From: Bacillota bacterium
GTDB lineage: Bacteria; Bacillota; Bacilli; Bacillales_B; DSM-18226
Length of the DNA: 9,916 nt
NCBI GenBank assembly: GCA_021821235.1
Contig: JAKACS010000067.1
Location: forward strand, 1-9,916
Direction: 5' to 3'
A program made the position numbers and the translations under genes. The notes under the pieces are model-generated. The model saw only the letters and a program-made list of their open reading frames with translations. It did not search any database and was not told the origin of the DNA. This document shows, piece by piece, positions 1-5,775 of this stretch. How positions within the stretch are numbered: the first letter of the stretch is position 1; the number at the start of each line of letters is the position of its first letter.

Positions 1-188
1 CCCTGGTGTTCCGGCTTCTGCGTGGTGCGCTCAAGTTCTCTCGTATCCTCGCCCATTTCTTTTAAAAATTCCAACATAAACGTAATCGAGCGATTGATTT
101 CATGATCTTTTAATGATCGGAAAATATCAAAGAAACTCATTTCGCGATTGTGATCCTTGATCTCCACCACCCTCGCAATCCCGGCATT
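1..188 (-). pseudogene. DUF1641 (YrhD/YjgD-like) protein, C-terminal fragment
   Basis: Reading the minus strand from about 188 to the window edge gives an open frame beginning NAGIARVVEIKDHN and continuing through MSFFDIFRSLKDHEINRS and ITFMLEFLKEMG. This matches the C-terminal half of DUF1641 proteins, which end in a pattern like 'GL-LLRALRDPEVQRALGFLL-LLK'. In Bacillus, DUF1641 genes (yrhD, yjgD) lie directly downstream of formate dehydrogenase alpha-subunit genes (yrhE, yjgC), and that same order is preserved here on the minus strand. No start codon or N-terminal half is present: the frame is fused out of register to an FdhA fragment at about 182-190, so this is the remnant of a deletion. 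The frame runs off the window without a stop, so the true C-terminus is not seen. The family and context are fairly secure. Whether anything is translated is unknown, and it is most likely dead. Confidence 0.65.
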
Positions 189-189
189 T

Positions 190-360
190 ACCCGGTTTTC
201 CGTAGTTCCCGGTAATTAGCAGCAGGTTGGAGGTCGCGGTGCTCGTATCGCTGCCGCCCATATGTTAGGTAACCCCCATGGCCCACAGTGCGCTGACGCT
301 TTTTGCCTCGTTGATCAATTCAGCTATTTTGATTAAATTGGCGTGGGAAATTCGAGTGAG
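190..360 (-). pseudogene. Formate dehydrogenase alpha subunit (FdhA-like), internal fragment with in-frame stop
   Basis: The minus strand from 360 to 190 encodes ISHANLIKIAELINEAKS, then VSALWAMGVT, a TAA stop, HMGGSDTSTATSNL and LLITGNYGKPG. This is the well-conserved block of molybdopterin formate dehydrogenases of the form 'aksvs-lWaMGvTQH--GtDt--aisNLlLlTGN-GrPG'. The stop at 265-267 falls exactly where the family has Gln (TQH), so it is best explained by a CAA to TAA change. After GKPG the family continues with a PLRGHNNVQG motif; here the sequence instead jumps in another frame into a DUF1641 tail. Only about 57 of roughly 700-1000 residues remain, with no start, no 4Fe-4S region and no active-site Cys or Sec. 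The family assignment is strong and the gene is clearly non-functional. Confidence 0.85.
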
Positions 361-501
361 AACGGCTGGGCAGATGAACAATTTTTACAAGAAAAAGTAA
401 ATGGAGTTTCGCAGTATATTCAAAGCCTTAAACCGTATACGTTAGAATATGCCGAAAAAGAATTCGGACAAATTTGCCTCACCCTTTCTCCGGAAAAATA
501 A
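355..501 (+). pseudogene. FdhA-like fragment in inverted orientation
   Basis: The plus strand reads SENGWADEQFLQEKV, NGVSQYIQSLKPYTLEYAEK and EFGQICLTLSPEK to a TAA at 499-501. The first part resembles the FdhA stretch '-i-eGw-De-Fi-e---g---y--sl--YTpEYAe--TGis' that lies immediately before the segment found on the opposite strand at 190-360. The two pieces are therefore neighbours in protein order but face opposite ways in the DNA, which fits an in-place inversion of roughly 110-120 bp. GTGAG at 356-360 and CTCAC at 478-482 form a short inverted pair close to both ends. The last dozen residues are not recognisable as FdhA. The assignment rests on motif memory over about 38 residues, so it is less certain than the adjacent fragment. 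Confidence 0.55.
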
Positions 502-531
502 GAATGTTTCTCTTACCATTTCAATAACCTT

Positions 532-561
532 TTGAGGAAAGGGTTAAACATTTTGTATAGT
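532..561 (+). promoter_or_regulatory. Candidate sigma-A promoter upstream of the 583-771 ORF and alkD-like gene
   Basis: TTGAGG (532-537) and TATAGT (556-561) are separated by 18 bp, close to the TTGACA/TATAAT consensus. The site lies about 20 bp before the ribosome binding site of the small ORF and is the only good candidate between the fdh relic and the alkD-like gene. Confidence 0.4.
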
Positions 562-582
562 GGAACATGTGGGGAAGAGAAA

Positions 583-771
583 ATGGCAAATCATGACACA
601 GCAAAAATGAAAAATCCGCTGAACATGTCGTGGGAGCAATGTTTTTCAACAGTAATCGAAAGCAATTGCTTCCTGAATGTCTCACTCGTTCATTTGAAAG
701 AGAGCATGTTTGACCTGGGCATCTGTTGTGTTAAAGTAAATGAAGGTTGGAATACATTTTTAAAAATTTGA
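583..771 (+). CDS. Small hypothetical protein, 62 aa
   Basis: I do not recognise this product. ATG at 583 is preceded by GGGGAAGAG (571-579) at a proper distance, and the frame runs 62 codons to TGA at 769-771. The N-terminus (MANHDTAKMKNPLNMSWEQ) is hydrophilic and looks protein-like. The remainder has three cysteines and no clear motif, membrane helix or domain. The stop codon lies against the GGGGG ribosome binding site of the next gene, so the two may be co-transcribed. It follows a degraded locus, and an overlapping second frame is also open from 638 to about 711, so it could be a frameshifted remnant rather than an intact gene. A TTG at 532 is in frame but falls inside the likely promoter and was not chosen. 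Confidence 0.35.
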   Translation: MANHDTAKMKNPLNMSWEQCFSTVIESNCFLNVSLVHLKESMFDLGICCVKVNEGWNTFLKI

Positions 772-787
772 GGGGGTGTAAATCATT

Positions 788-1468
788 ATGATTGAAACAG
801 TACATTCATATATTGAAAATCTTATTCATTTATTTTCTAAGCACACTGATCCGGCATATTCTGCATGGTCTAAGAAATATTTAAAAAACCAATTTGAATT
901 TCTCGGGATTCGAACACCGATTCGTCGTCAATTAATGAAAGAATTTATCAAGGAAACTGGGTTGCCACCAAGTAGTCAATTGAAAGAGGTAGTTTTTTCA
1001 CTTTGGAATCTTCCAGAACGTGAGTATCAGTATGCTGCTCTAGATATTCTTGAAAAAAAGAAAAAGGATCTCACTCCCGCTGATATGTCGTGGTTAGAGC
1101 GTTTGCTTATCAAAAAATCCTGGTGGGAAACGATAGACGTGCTATCAGTAAATATCATTGGCTATGTATTTTCAATTCATCCTGAACTTATTCCTTTATA
1201 CTCAGATCAATGGATTGAGGATGAGAATATATGGTTACAAAGGTCAGCACTATTGTATCAGCTTAAATATAAAGAAAAAACGGATGAAAAACGCCTCTTT
1301 CGTTATATCTTAAATAGAGCAAAAAGTGATGAATTCTTTGTCCAAAAAGCAATTGGTTGGTCGTTGCGTGAATATGCGAAAACATCCCCTGAAAAGGTAA
1401 AAATCTTTGTTGCGCAAAATTCATTAAAACCGCTAAGCAAGCGGGAAGCTTTAAAGCATTTATCATGA
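788..1468 (+). CDS. DNA alkylation repair glycosylase, AlkD family
   Basis: This is a HEAT-like-repeat DNA glycosylase that removes N3- and N7-alkylated purines from DNA without base flipping. The 226-residue product matches Bacillus cereus AlkD along nearly its whole length, with shared blocks FEFLGIRTPIRRQLMKEFI, LWNLPEREYQYAALDIL, KKSWWETID, NIWLQRSALLYQLKYK, QKAIGWSLREYAKT and PLSKREALKH. By alignment with B. cereus AlkD, the lesion-contacting residues are retained: Tyr31, Trp113, Asp117, Arg152 and Trp191 correspond to Tyr27, Trp109, Asp113, Arg148 and Trp187. The C-terminus stops about 15 residues earlier than in that homologue, after KHLS, beyond all catalytic elements. ATG 788 follows GAGGGGG (770-776), 11 bp upstream. 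It sits directly behind the 62-aa ORF and has no hairpin terminator behind it; a repeat array follows instead. The family assignment is very secure. Confidence 0.95.
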   Translation: MIETVHSYIENLIHLFSKHTDPAYSAWSKKYLKNQFEFLGIRTPIRRQLMKEFIKETGLPPSSQLKEVVFSLWNLPEREYQYAALDILEKKKKDLTPADMSWLERLLIKKSWWETIDVLSVNIIGYVFSIHPELIPLYSDQWIEDENIWLQRSALLYQLKYKEKTDEKRLFRYILNRAKSDEFFVQKAIGWSLREYAKTSPEKVKIFVAQNSLKPLSKREALKHLS

Positions 1469-1490
1469 ACAATGAGATATAACTTCAAAA

Positions 1491-1616
1491 TCCGGTTAAA
1501 AGACCAATTTCCGCGGATACCAGCCAAAAAGATACGGATAAACTGAAAAAGTTCGCGGATAAAACGAGCAATCACACGGATGAAAGGGCTCTTTCCACGG
1601 ATAAAAGAAACACACC
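1491..1616. repeat. 21-bp tandem repeat array, six degenerate units
   Basis: The core GGAT occurs at 1515, 1536, 1557, 1578 and 1599, exactly 21 bp apart, and a degenerate core GGTT sits at 1494, also in phase. Units begin at 1491, 1512, 1533, 1554, 1575 and 1596 with the approximate consensus CRCGGATAAAAG followed by about nine variable, A-rich bases. The period equals two helical turns, so the conserved faces would lie on one side of the DNA. The array fills most of the gap between the alkD-like gene and the promoter of the FAD oxidoreductase. Because 21 is a multiple of three, spurious ORFs cross it on the minus strand. Its function is not known to me. Confidence 0.85.
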
Positions 1617-1635
1617 CGATCGATAATCGTATTTT

Positions 1636-1664
1636 TTTACATTATTTTCTTCGTGGGTTATACT
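1636..1664 (+). promoter_or_regulatory. Sigma-A promoter of the FAD oxidoreductase gene
   Basis: TTTACA (1636-1641) and TATACT (1659-1664) are spaced by 17 bp, each with one or two mismatches to consensus. They lie 44 bp before the start codon and 31 bp before the GGAGGG ribosome binding site, just after the 21-bp repeat array. Confidence 0.65.
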
Positions 1665-1707
1665 GTACTTTAGAATGATTTTAAATAATTAATTGGAGGG
1701 AATCTAC

Positions 1708-2271
1708 ATGTATGATGTTGTAATTGTTGGCGCTGGCCCTGCTGGTGCAAGTGCCGCTTTGTTTACCGCAAAGGCTGGGAAAAAAACGCTGGTAATCGAT
1801 AATGATAAAACGGTTACGAAGCGGGCATGGCTTGAAAATCATTATGGCGTCCTGGAAATCAGCGGTCCGGACCTTGTGGAAACAGGCAAAAAGCAAGCAA
1901 GGAAATTCGGAGCAGAAATCGTCGAAGCGACGGTAACCAATGTAACGAAAACGGATACGGGCTTCAAAATTGAAAGCGACACCGAACAATATGAAGCAGC
2001 ACAAGTGATTCTGGCTACCGGATTTGCTATAGACTTGGCTGAAAAAATCGGCCTACAAACTAAAGCAGGTACAGAGCCGCGAGTCAAAACGATTATTGAC
2101 GTAGATGCAGCGGGTAAAACAAATGTTGAAGGAGTTTGGGCGGCTGGAACGGTTGCCGGCGTGAGTGTACATACCATTATTACCGCGGGCGATGGTGCCC
2201 AAGTTGCCATCAATGTGATAAGCGAAATCAATGGCGAACGCTATGTTGACCATGATGTATTGAAAGCATAA
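1708..2271 (+). CDS. Half-size FAD-binding oxidoreductase, thioredoxin-reductase-like
   Basis: The 187-residue protein carries only the FAD-binding fold of the thioredoxin reductase type. It has the dinucleotide motif GAGPAGASAA (residues 8-17), an acidic end to the second strand (Asp31), the VILATG motif (100-105) and the C-terminal FAD motif GVWAAGTVAG followed by TAGDGAQVA (142-167). The central NAD(P)H-binding domain and redox CxxC of full-length reductases are absent, and there is no cysteine at all. The usual Asp of the AAGD motif is Thr148. The frame is uninterrupted and well conserved in style, so it looks like a genuine compact family member rather than a truncated gene. It would need an external electron donor or partner, which is inference. 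The start is ATG 1708, supported by GGAGGG at 1695-1700; an in-frame TTG at 1693 overlaps that site and was rejected. A terminator follows. The exact reaction is unknown. Confidence 0.85.
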   Translation: MYDVVIVGAGPAGASAALFTAKAGKKTLVIDNDKTVTKRAWLENHYGVLEISGPDLVETGKKQARKFGAEIVEATVTNVTKTDTGFKIESDTEQYEAAQVILATGFAIDLAEKIGLQTKAGTEPRVKTIIDVDAAGKTNVEGVWAAGTVAGVSVHTIITAGDGAQVAINVISEINGERYVDHDVLKA

Positions 2272-2280
2272 TTCCCCCCC

Positions 2281-2317
2281 AAAAAGGATGTTCAAAATAG
2301 CTTTGGTCATCCTTTTT
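2281..2317 (+). terminator. Rho-independent terminator after the FAD oxidoreductase
   Basis: A perfect 10-bp inverted repeat, AAAAAGGATG (2281-2290) and CATCCTTTTT (2308-2317), lies ten bases after the stop codon and ends in a U tract. The A tract on the left also allows termination from the other side. It separates the oxidoreductase from the aldo/keto reductase. Confidence 0.8.
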
Positions 2318-2343
2318 ATCTAGTAAAAAAGGGAGGCAATCGT

Positions 2344-3243
2344 ATGAAGTTTCGCAAGCTTGGTAAAACCGAAGTGGACGTCTCAGTGATTGGACTTGGG
2401 ACATGGCAATTTGGAGGAGAGTGGGGAAAAGATTTTACCCAAACGGAAGTTGATGAAATTTTACATAAAGCACACGAATTAGGGATTAACTTGATCGATA
2501 CGGCCGAATGTTACGGCGACCATTTATCGGAAAAATTCATTGGCCGTTTCCTCAAAAATGCAAAGCGTGAAGATTGGGTAGTTGCAACAAAATTTGGCCA
2601 TCACTTTTTAAATGATGGATTTAAACGAAGGGACGATTGGTCTGCGGAAGATGTTTTAAAACAGCTCGACGCTTCATTAAAATCATTGCAGACAGAGTAT
2701 GTAGATTTATACCAGTTCCATTCCGGCAGTGATGAAGTGCTGAAAAATGACGGCCTTTGGACGATGCTGGATAAGCAAAAACAAGCTGGCAAGATCCGTC
2801 ACCTTGGCATTTCGATCAGTAGCAAAGCGGCAAGTTCTTTTCAAGTGGACTATGCCGGTGAAATTGGCGTGGAGGTTATCCAAGTTGTTTACAACCGGCT
2901 TGAGCGAAAGCCGGAGGAACTTTTCTTTCCCGCAGCCGAAAAACAAAATTTTGGCGTTCTAGCCCGCGTACCGCTTGCAAGCGGCTATTTAAGCGGCAAA
3001 TATCATCCAGGCGTTGTGTTTGATGAGAACGACGTCCGCCATGGCCACAAAACAGAAGATGTTACAAGACAGTTGAAGCTCGTTGAAGACATCCGCCGCA
3101 ATGAAGTGCCTAAAGGTGTCAATATGGCGCAATGGGCACTCGCGTGGTGTTTAAAACATTCTGCAGTTACAAGCGTTATTCCTGGTTCCAAAAATGTTGA
3201 ACAAGTAGAATCAAACGCAAGTGCTGCAGATCTGGTCGAATAA
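2344..3243 (+). CDS. Aldo/keto reductase
   Basis: This is a cytosolic NAD(P)H-dependent reductase of carbonyl compounds with a TIM-barrel fold; the physiological substrate cannot be told from sequence. The 299-residue product starts with the typical strand MKFRKLGKTEVDVSVIGLGT and has the catalytic tetrad Asp52, Tyr57 (IDTAECYGDHLSE), Lys83 (ATKFGHH) and His126 (YQFHSGSD). The C-terminal half shows the cofactor-binding pattern GKIRHLGISI, VVYNRLERKPEE, LARVPLASGYLSGKY and SVIPGSKNVEQVESN, typical of AKRs that bind the 2'-phosphate of NADPH. The protein stops soon after this last motif, slightly earlier than many relatives. ATG 2344 follows GGGAGG (2331-2336). The gene lies between two terminators, so it is probably transcribed alone or by read-through from the oxidoreductase. 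No partner gene points to a pathway. Confidence 0.95.
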   Translation: MKFRKLGKTEVDVSVIGLGTWQFGGEWGKDFTQTEVDEILHKAHELGINLIDTAECYGDHLSEKFIGRFLKNAKREDWVVATKFGHHFLNDGFKRRDDWSAEDVLKQLDASLKSLQTEYVDLYQFHSGSDEVLKNDGLWTMLDKQKQAGKIRHLGISISSKAASSFQVDYAGEIGVEVIQVVYNRLERKPEELFFPAAEKQNFGVLARVPLASGYLSGKYHPGVVFDENDVRHGHKTEDVTRQLKLVEDIRRNEVPKGVNMAQWALAWCLKHSAVTSVIPGSKNVEQVESNASAADLVE

Positions 3244-3267
3244 ATCAATTCAACCTCGAACGAAGAC

Positions 3268-3300
3268 AAACAGCATCGGCGCCAAAAGCCGATGCTGTTT
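3268..3300 (+). terminator. Hairpin terminator after the aldo/keto reductase
   Basis: AAACAGCATCGGC (3268-3280) pairs perfectly over 13 bp with GCCGATGCTGTTT (3288-3300) around a 7-nt loop, starting 25 bases after the stop. The U tract is short (TTT within the stem, then CCTTC), so termination may be partial. Confidence 0.75.
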
Positions 3301-3332
3301 CCTTCAACGAATCAGAATTCATATCATAACTT

Positions 3333-3371
3333 TGATAACTGTCTAGCTCCGAGGTTTTCCGCTTTTTTTAT
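3333..3371. repeat. Possible remnant of a dispersed Bacillaceae intergenic repeat
   Basis: The sequence GATAACTGTCTAGCTCC (3334-3350) matches from memory the beginning of a longer element found many times between genes in Bacillus and Geobacillus genomes. Here only the first part is present and it continues into an unrelated T-rich stretch. No ORF lies between the reductase terminator and the DUF4023 stop codon. The identification is from recall and would need a genome-wide search. Confidence 0.35.
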
Positions 3372-3506
3372 TTAAAAACCTTGGTTATGTTGCTTATTTG
3401 GCAGTTTCTTGCTTGGGGCATTTTGCTGGCCTTGATTCTTTTTGTTTTTCTCTGCCTTTCTTTGGTTTTCGTGCAGCTTTTCCACAAATTCATGGGTATT
3501 TTCCAT
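3372..3506 (-). CDS. DUF4023 family small protein, 44 aa
   Basis: A 44-residue hydrophilic, lysine- and glutamine-rich peptide beginning MENTHEFVEKLHENQRKAEK and containing NQGQQNAPSKKLPNKQH. This fits the DUF4023 family of Bacillaceae mini-proteins, which share the THEFVEKLxxxQxKxxKN start and the PxKKLPNKQH end. The function of the family is unknown to me. ATG at 3506 is preceded by a near-perfect ribosome binding site, AAGGAGGAATA (complement of 3511-3521), and the stop complement is at 3372-3374. It follows marR on the same strand after 60 bp without an obvious terminator, so it may be co-transcribed with it. A longer overlapping frame across the same bases has no ribosome binding site and was rejected. 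Confidence 0.85.
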   Translation of the reverse strand: MENTHEFVEKLHENQRKAEKNKKNQGQQNAPSKKLPNKQHNQGF

Positions 3507-3566
3507 TCTTTATTCCTCCTTAATAGTCGCGTGAAAGCATGAATATTTTCCCACAAGAATCGTTCA

Positions 3567-4046
3567 TTATTCAGTTTCCGCTTTGCTAAGCCGCTGAATT
3601 TCTTTTTCATGAATTTTGCTCGTCTGCGTAATAAACTCATTAATTAAAGCCAATTCGGCTTCGCTATAATGAGAACATAACTCGGTCATGGCAATGTTTA
3701 ACGGTAAAAAATGCTGCCGAATCAAGGAGTGTTTGTTTTTTACCAGCACGATGATCACTCGGCGCCGGTCTTTTGGATCTTTTTCCCGTTTCACTAAACC
3801 GGCTTGTTCGAGCCGATCAATCAAAGCTGAGACAGAACCTGTCGTTAGCCCGGTTATTTTCGCCAGTTCTCCAGCAGTGATGGGACCGGTTTCATTTAAT
3901 ATATCCGCAGTTTTAAAATCGGTATGGGCAAGTCCAAGAGAATGGGCGGCAAATTGTTGGAACAGAACCATCCTTGTACTAAGTTTTCGTAAATTCTTGA
4001 TCACATCATGGCTTGGCTCTGGATGATTTGCAATATTCATTGACAA
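3567..4046 (-). CDS. MarR-family transcriptional repressor
   Basis: The 159-residue product is a dimeric winged-helix regulator, probably of the divergent efflux pump. Residues 43-100 form the DNA-binding domain: ILNETGPITAGELAKITGL, then the recognition helix TTGSVSALIDRLEQAGLV, then the wing with the conserved DPKDRRRV. Helices on either side supply the dimer interface. The single cysteine (Cys124) lies outside the N-terminal region used by OhrR-type thiol sensors, so direct ligand binding is likelier than peroxide sensing. TTG at 4046 is favoured because GGAAGG (complement of 4055-4060) is 8 bases upstream; ATG 4040 gives a protein two residues shorter with 14-base spacing. A perfect palindrome lies 28 bp upstream of the start. 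The arrangement resembles regulator-pump pairs such as mdtR/mdtP of B. subtilis, although there the two genes are not divergent. Confidence 0.93.
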   Translation of the reverse strand: MSMNIANHPEPSHDVIKNLRKLSTRMVLFQQFAAHSLGLAHTDFKTADILNETGPITAGELAKITGLTTGSVSALIDRLEQAGLVKREKDPKDRRRVIIVLVKNKHSLIRQHFLPLNIAMTELCSHYSEAELALINEFITQTSKIHEKEIQRLSKAETE

Positions 4047-4074
4047 AAGCCCATCCTTCCTTTTAAACTAATTT

Positions 4075-4093
4075 TATCTTGATCATCAAGATA
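4075..4093. promoter_or_regulatory. Likely MarR operator, perfect 19-bp palindrome
   Basis: TATCTTGATCATCAAGATA has two perfect 9-bp arms around one central base (4084). This length and the TTGAT/ATCAA core are typical of MarR-family operators. It lies in the 145-bp gap between the divergent marR and MFS genes, 28 bp from the repressor start. A further half-site TATCTT occurs at 4114-4119, 39 bp away. Binding here would repress marR and, with the second half-site, could also cover the transporter promoter. Confidence 0.75.
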
Positions 4094-4191
4094 TTAGCAT
4101 TTGAATTTATTTTTATCTTAGCAAAATACAAAAACAGCTGTAAAGGAGACAAATAACTTCTCACTCTTTTACATTATGAAGGGGTTGTGTA

Positions 4192-5712
4192 ATGATTAAA
4201 AAGGACAATAATCTTAAATTGGTTGTCACTGGTCTATTGCTAGCGATTCTCATGTCAGCCATGGATAATACGATTGTGGCAACCGCAATGGGAACAATCG
4301 TTTCTGATCTTGGCGGCTTTGACAAATTTATATGGGTAACCTCTGCCTATATGGTCGCCGTTATGGCCGGGATGCCGATCTTCGGCAAATTATCGGATAT
4401 GTATGGGCGCAAACGGTTTTTTCTTTTTGGCTTGGTCGTCTTCCTTTTAGGCTCTGCATTAAGCGGCCTTGCTCAGAGTATTGAACAACTTAGCATTTAC
4501 CGAGCGATTCAAGGTATTGGCGGCGGGGCATTGATGCCAATTGCGTTTACGATTGTATTTGATATCTTCCCGCCGGAACAACGCGGTAAAATGACTGGCC
4601 TGCTTGGCGCTGTTTTCGGTGCATCGAGCGTGCTCGGACCGCTGCTTGGTGCCTATATCACCGACTATATTAGCTGGCACTGGGTCTTTTACGTCAATGT
4701 GCCGATTGGTATTGTTTCGTTGTTCTTAATTGTGCGCTTCTACCATGAATCACTTCAGCACTCAAAGCAAAAAATTGACTGGCTTGGCGCGATTACCCTT
4801 GTAATTTCGGTTATCAGTCTGATGTTTGCTCTCGAGCTCGGCGGTAAACAATATAAATGGGATTCCGTGCAAATTATTAGTTTATTTTCAAGCTTTGCCG
4901 TCTTTTTCGTGGCCTTTTTTATTACCGAATTGAAAGTAAAAGAACCGATTCTGCCGCTTTGGCTATTTAAAAAGCGCTTATTTGCGACATCGCAAATTCT
5001 TGCTTTTTTATATGGAGCAACCTTTATTATCTTGACGGTTTTTATTCCCATTTTTGTTCAAGCGGTTTACGGCGGGTCAGCGAGAAATGCGGGCATGATT
5101 TTAACACCAATGATGCTCGGATCTGTTGCCGGAAGCTCCATCGGCGGGATTTTTTTAACAAAAACTTCCTACCGCAATCTGATGTTTATTTCGATTGTTT
5201 CATATGTCACCGGCATGGTTTTCCTTGGGACAATGACACCGGATACAGCAAGGTATTTGTTAACAATTTATATGATTCTAGTCGGCTTTGGCGTCGGTTT
5301 CTCGTTTTCTTTATTGCCAACGGCTTCGATTCATAATCTTGAACCGCAGCATCGCGGCTCCGCAAATTCAACAAATTCCTTTCTGCGCTCTTTTGGCATG
5401 ACACTTGGGGTATCGGTTTATGGTACGATACAAAACAATTTATTTACAGATAAGTTAAAGGAAGCTTTTCAAGGAATGCAGGGAGCTGCCGGCAGTTCCA
5501 CGTTTACGATCGGTGATCCGAGGCAACTTTTCGAAGCTAGCCAGCGTTCCAAAATCCCGGGATTTATTTTGGATAAAATTGTTCAAGCCATGTCGAATTC
5601 GATCACCAATACATTTATGCTAACACTTATTCCGATTGCCATTGCTGCCATCACGATCTTCTTCATGGGAAAAGCAAGAGTGGAGGTAGTGAAAAAGTCA
5701 GTAAAAAGTTAA
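4192..5712 (+). CDS. MFS multidrug efflux transporter, DHA2 (14-helix) family
   Basis: The 506-residue integral membrane protein is a proton-driven drug exporter of the EmrB/QacA type. Motif D1 of this subfamily is present as MSAMDNTIVATAM (residues 21-33, with the membrane-embedded Asp25). Motif A GKLSDMYGRKR is at 65-75, motif B YRAIQGIGGGALMP at 103-116 and the antiporter motif C GASSVLGPLLGAYIT at 143-157, followed by WHWVFYVNVPIG. About 14 hydrophobic stretches span the sequence, ending in a short basic tail. ATG 4192 has GAAGGGG (4178-4184) at 7 bp. It is divergent from a MarR-type gene with a palindromic operator between, so drug-inducible expression is likely. The substrate range is not predictable. 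A bidirectional terminator follows. Confidence 0.95.
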   Translation: MIKKDNNLKLVVTGLLLAILMSAMDNTIVATAMGTIVSDLGGFDKFIWVTSAYMVAVMAGMPIFGKLSDMYGRKRFFLFGLVVFLLGSALSGLAQSIEQLSIYRAIQGIGGGALMPIAFTIVFDIFPPEQRGKMTGLLGAVFGASSVLGPLLGAYITDYISWHWVFYVNVPIGIVSLFLIVRFYHESLQHSKQKIDWLGAITLVISVISLMFALELGGKQYKWDSVQIISLFSSFAVFFVAFFITELKVKEPILPLWLFKKRLFATSQILAFLYGATFIILTVFIPIFVQAVYGGSARNAGMILTPMMLGSVAGSSIGGIFLTKTSYRNLMFISIVSYVTGMVFLGTMTPDTARYLLTIYMILVGFGVGFSFSLLPTASIHNLEPQHRGSANSTNSFLRSFGMTLGVSVYGTIQNNLFTDKLKEAFQGMQGAAGSSTFTIGDPRQLFEASQRSKIPGFILDKIVQAMSNSITNTFMLTLIPIAIAAITIFFMGKARVEVVKKSVKS

Positions 5713-5721
5713 TACACTACG

Positions 5722-5753
5722 AAAAAGCGTTGGTTATAGTCCAGCGCTTTTTT
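5722..5753. terminator. Bidirectional terminator between MFS and GGDEF genes
   Basis: AAAAAGCGTTGG (5722-5733) pairs with CCAGCGCTTTTT (5741-5752), with one G-U pair and a 7-nt loop. The T tract on the right terminates the transporter mRNA and the A tract on the left provides a U tract for the convergent GGDEF gene. Confidence 0.85.
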
Positions 5754-5775
5754 GTTGCCGATACGTATGGACAAA

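Noticed and set aside
1303..1575. Minus-strand frame with repeated IRxxF-like peptide units
   Set aside because: The peptide repeat is only the 21-bp DNA repeat read in frame, and the ORF extends antisense into the alkD-like gene.
1693..1707. TTG start five codons upstream for the FAD oxidoreductase
   Set aside because: The TTG overlaps the GGAGGG ribosome binding site that serves ATG 1708, and the dinucleotide fold naturally begins at MYDVVIVGAG.
3368..3640. 90-aa minus-strand frame across the DUF4023 gene and the end of marR
   Set aside because: It has no ribosome binding site at its start, overlaps marR, and is in a different frame from the well-supported DUF4023 peptide.
4176..4199. Seven-codon ORF (MKGLCND) overlapping the transporter start, possible leader peptide
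   Set aside because: Its only upstream AGGAG is about 28 bp away and the stretch is itself the ribosome binding site region of the transporter gene.
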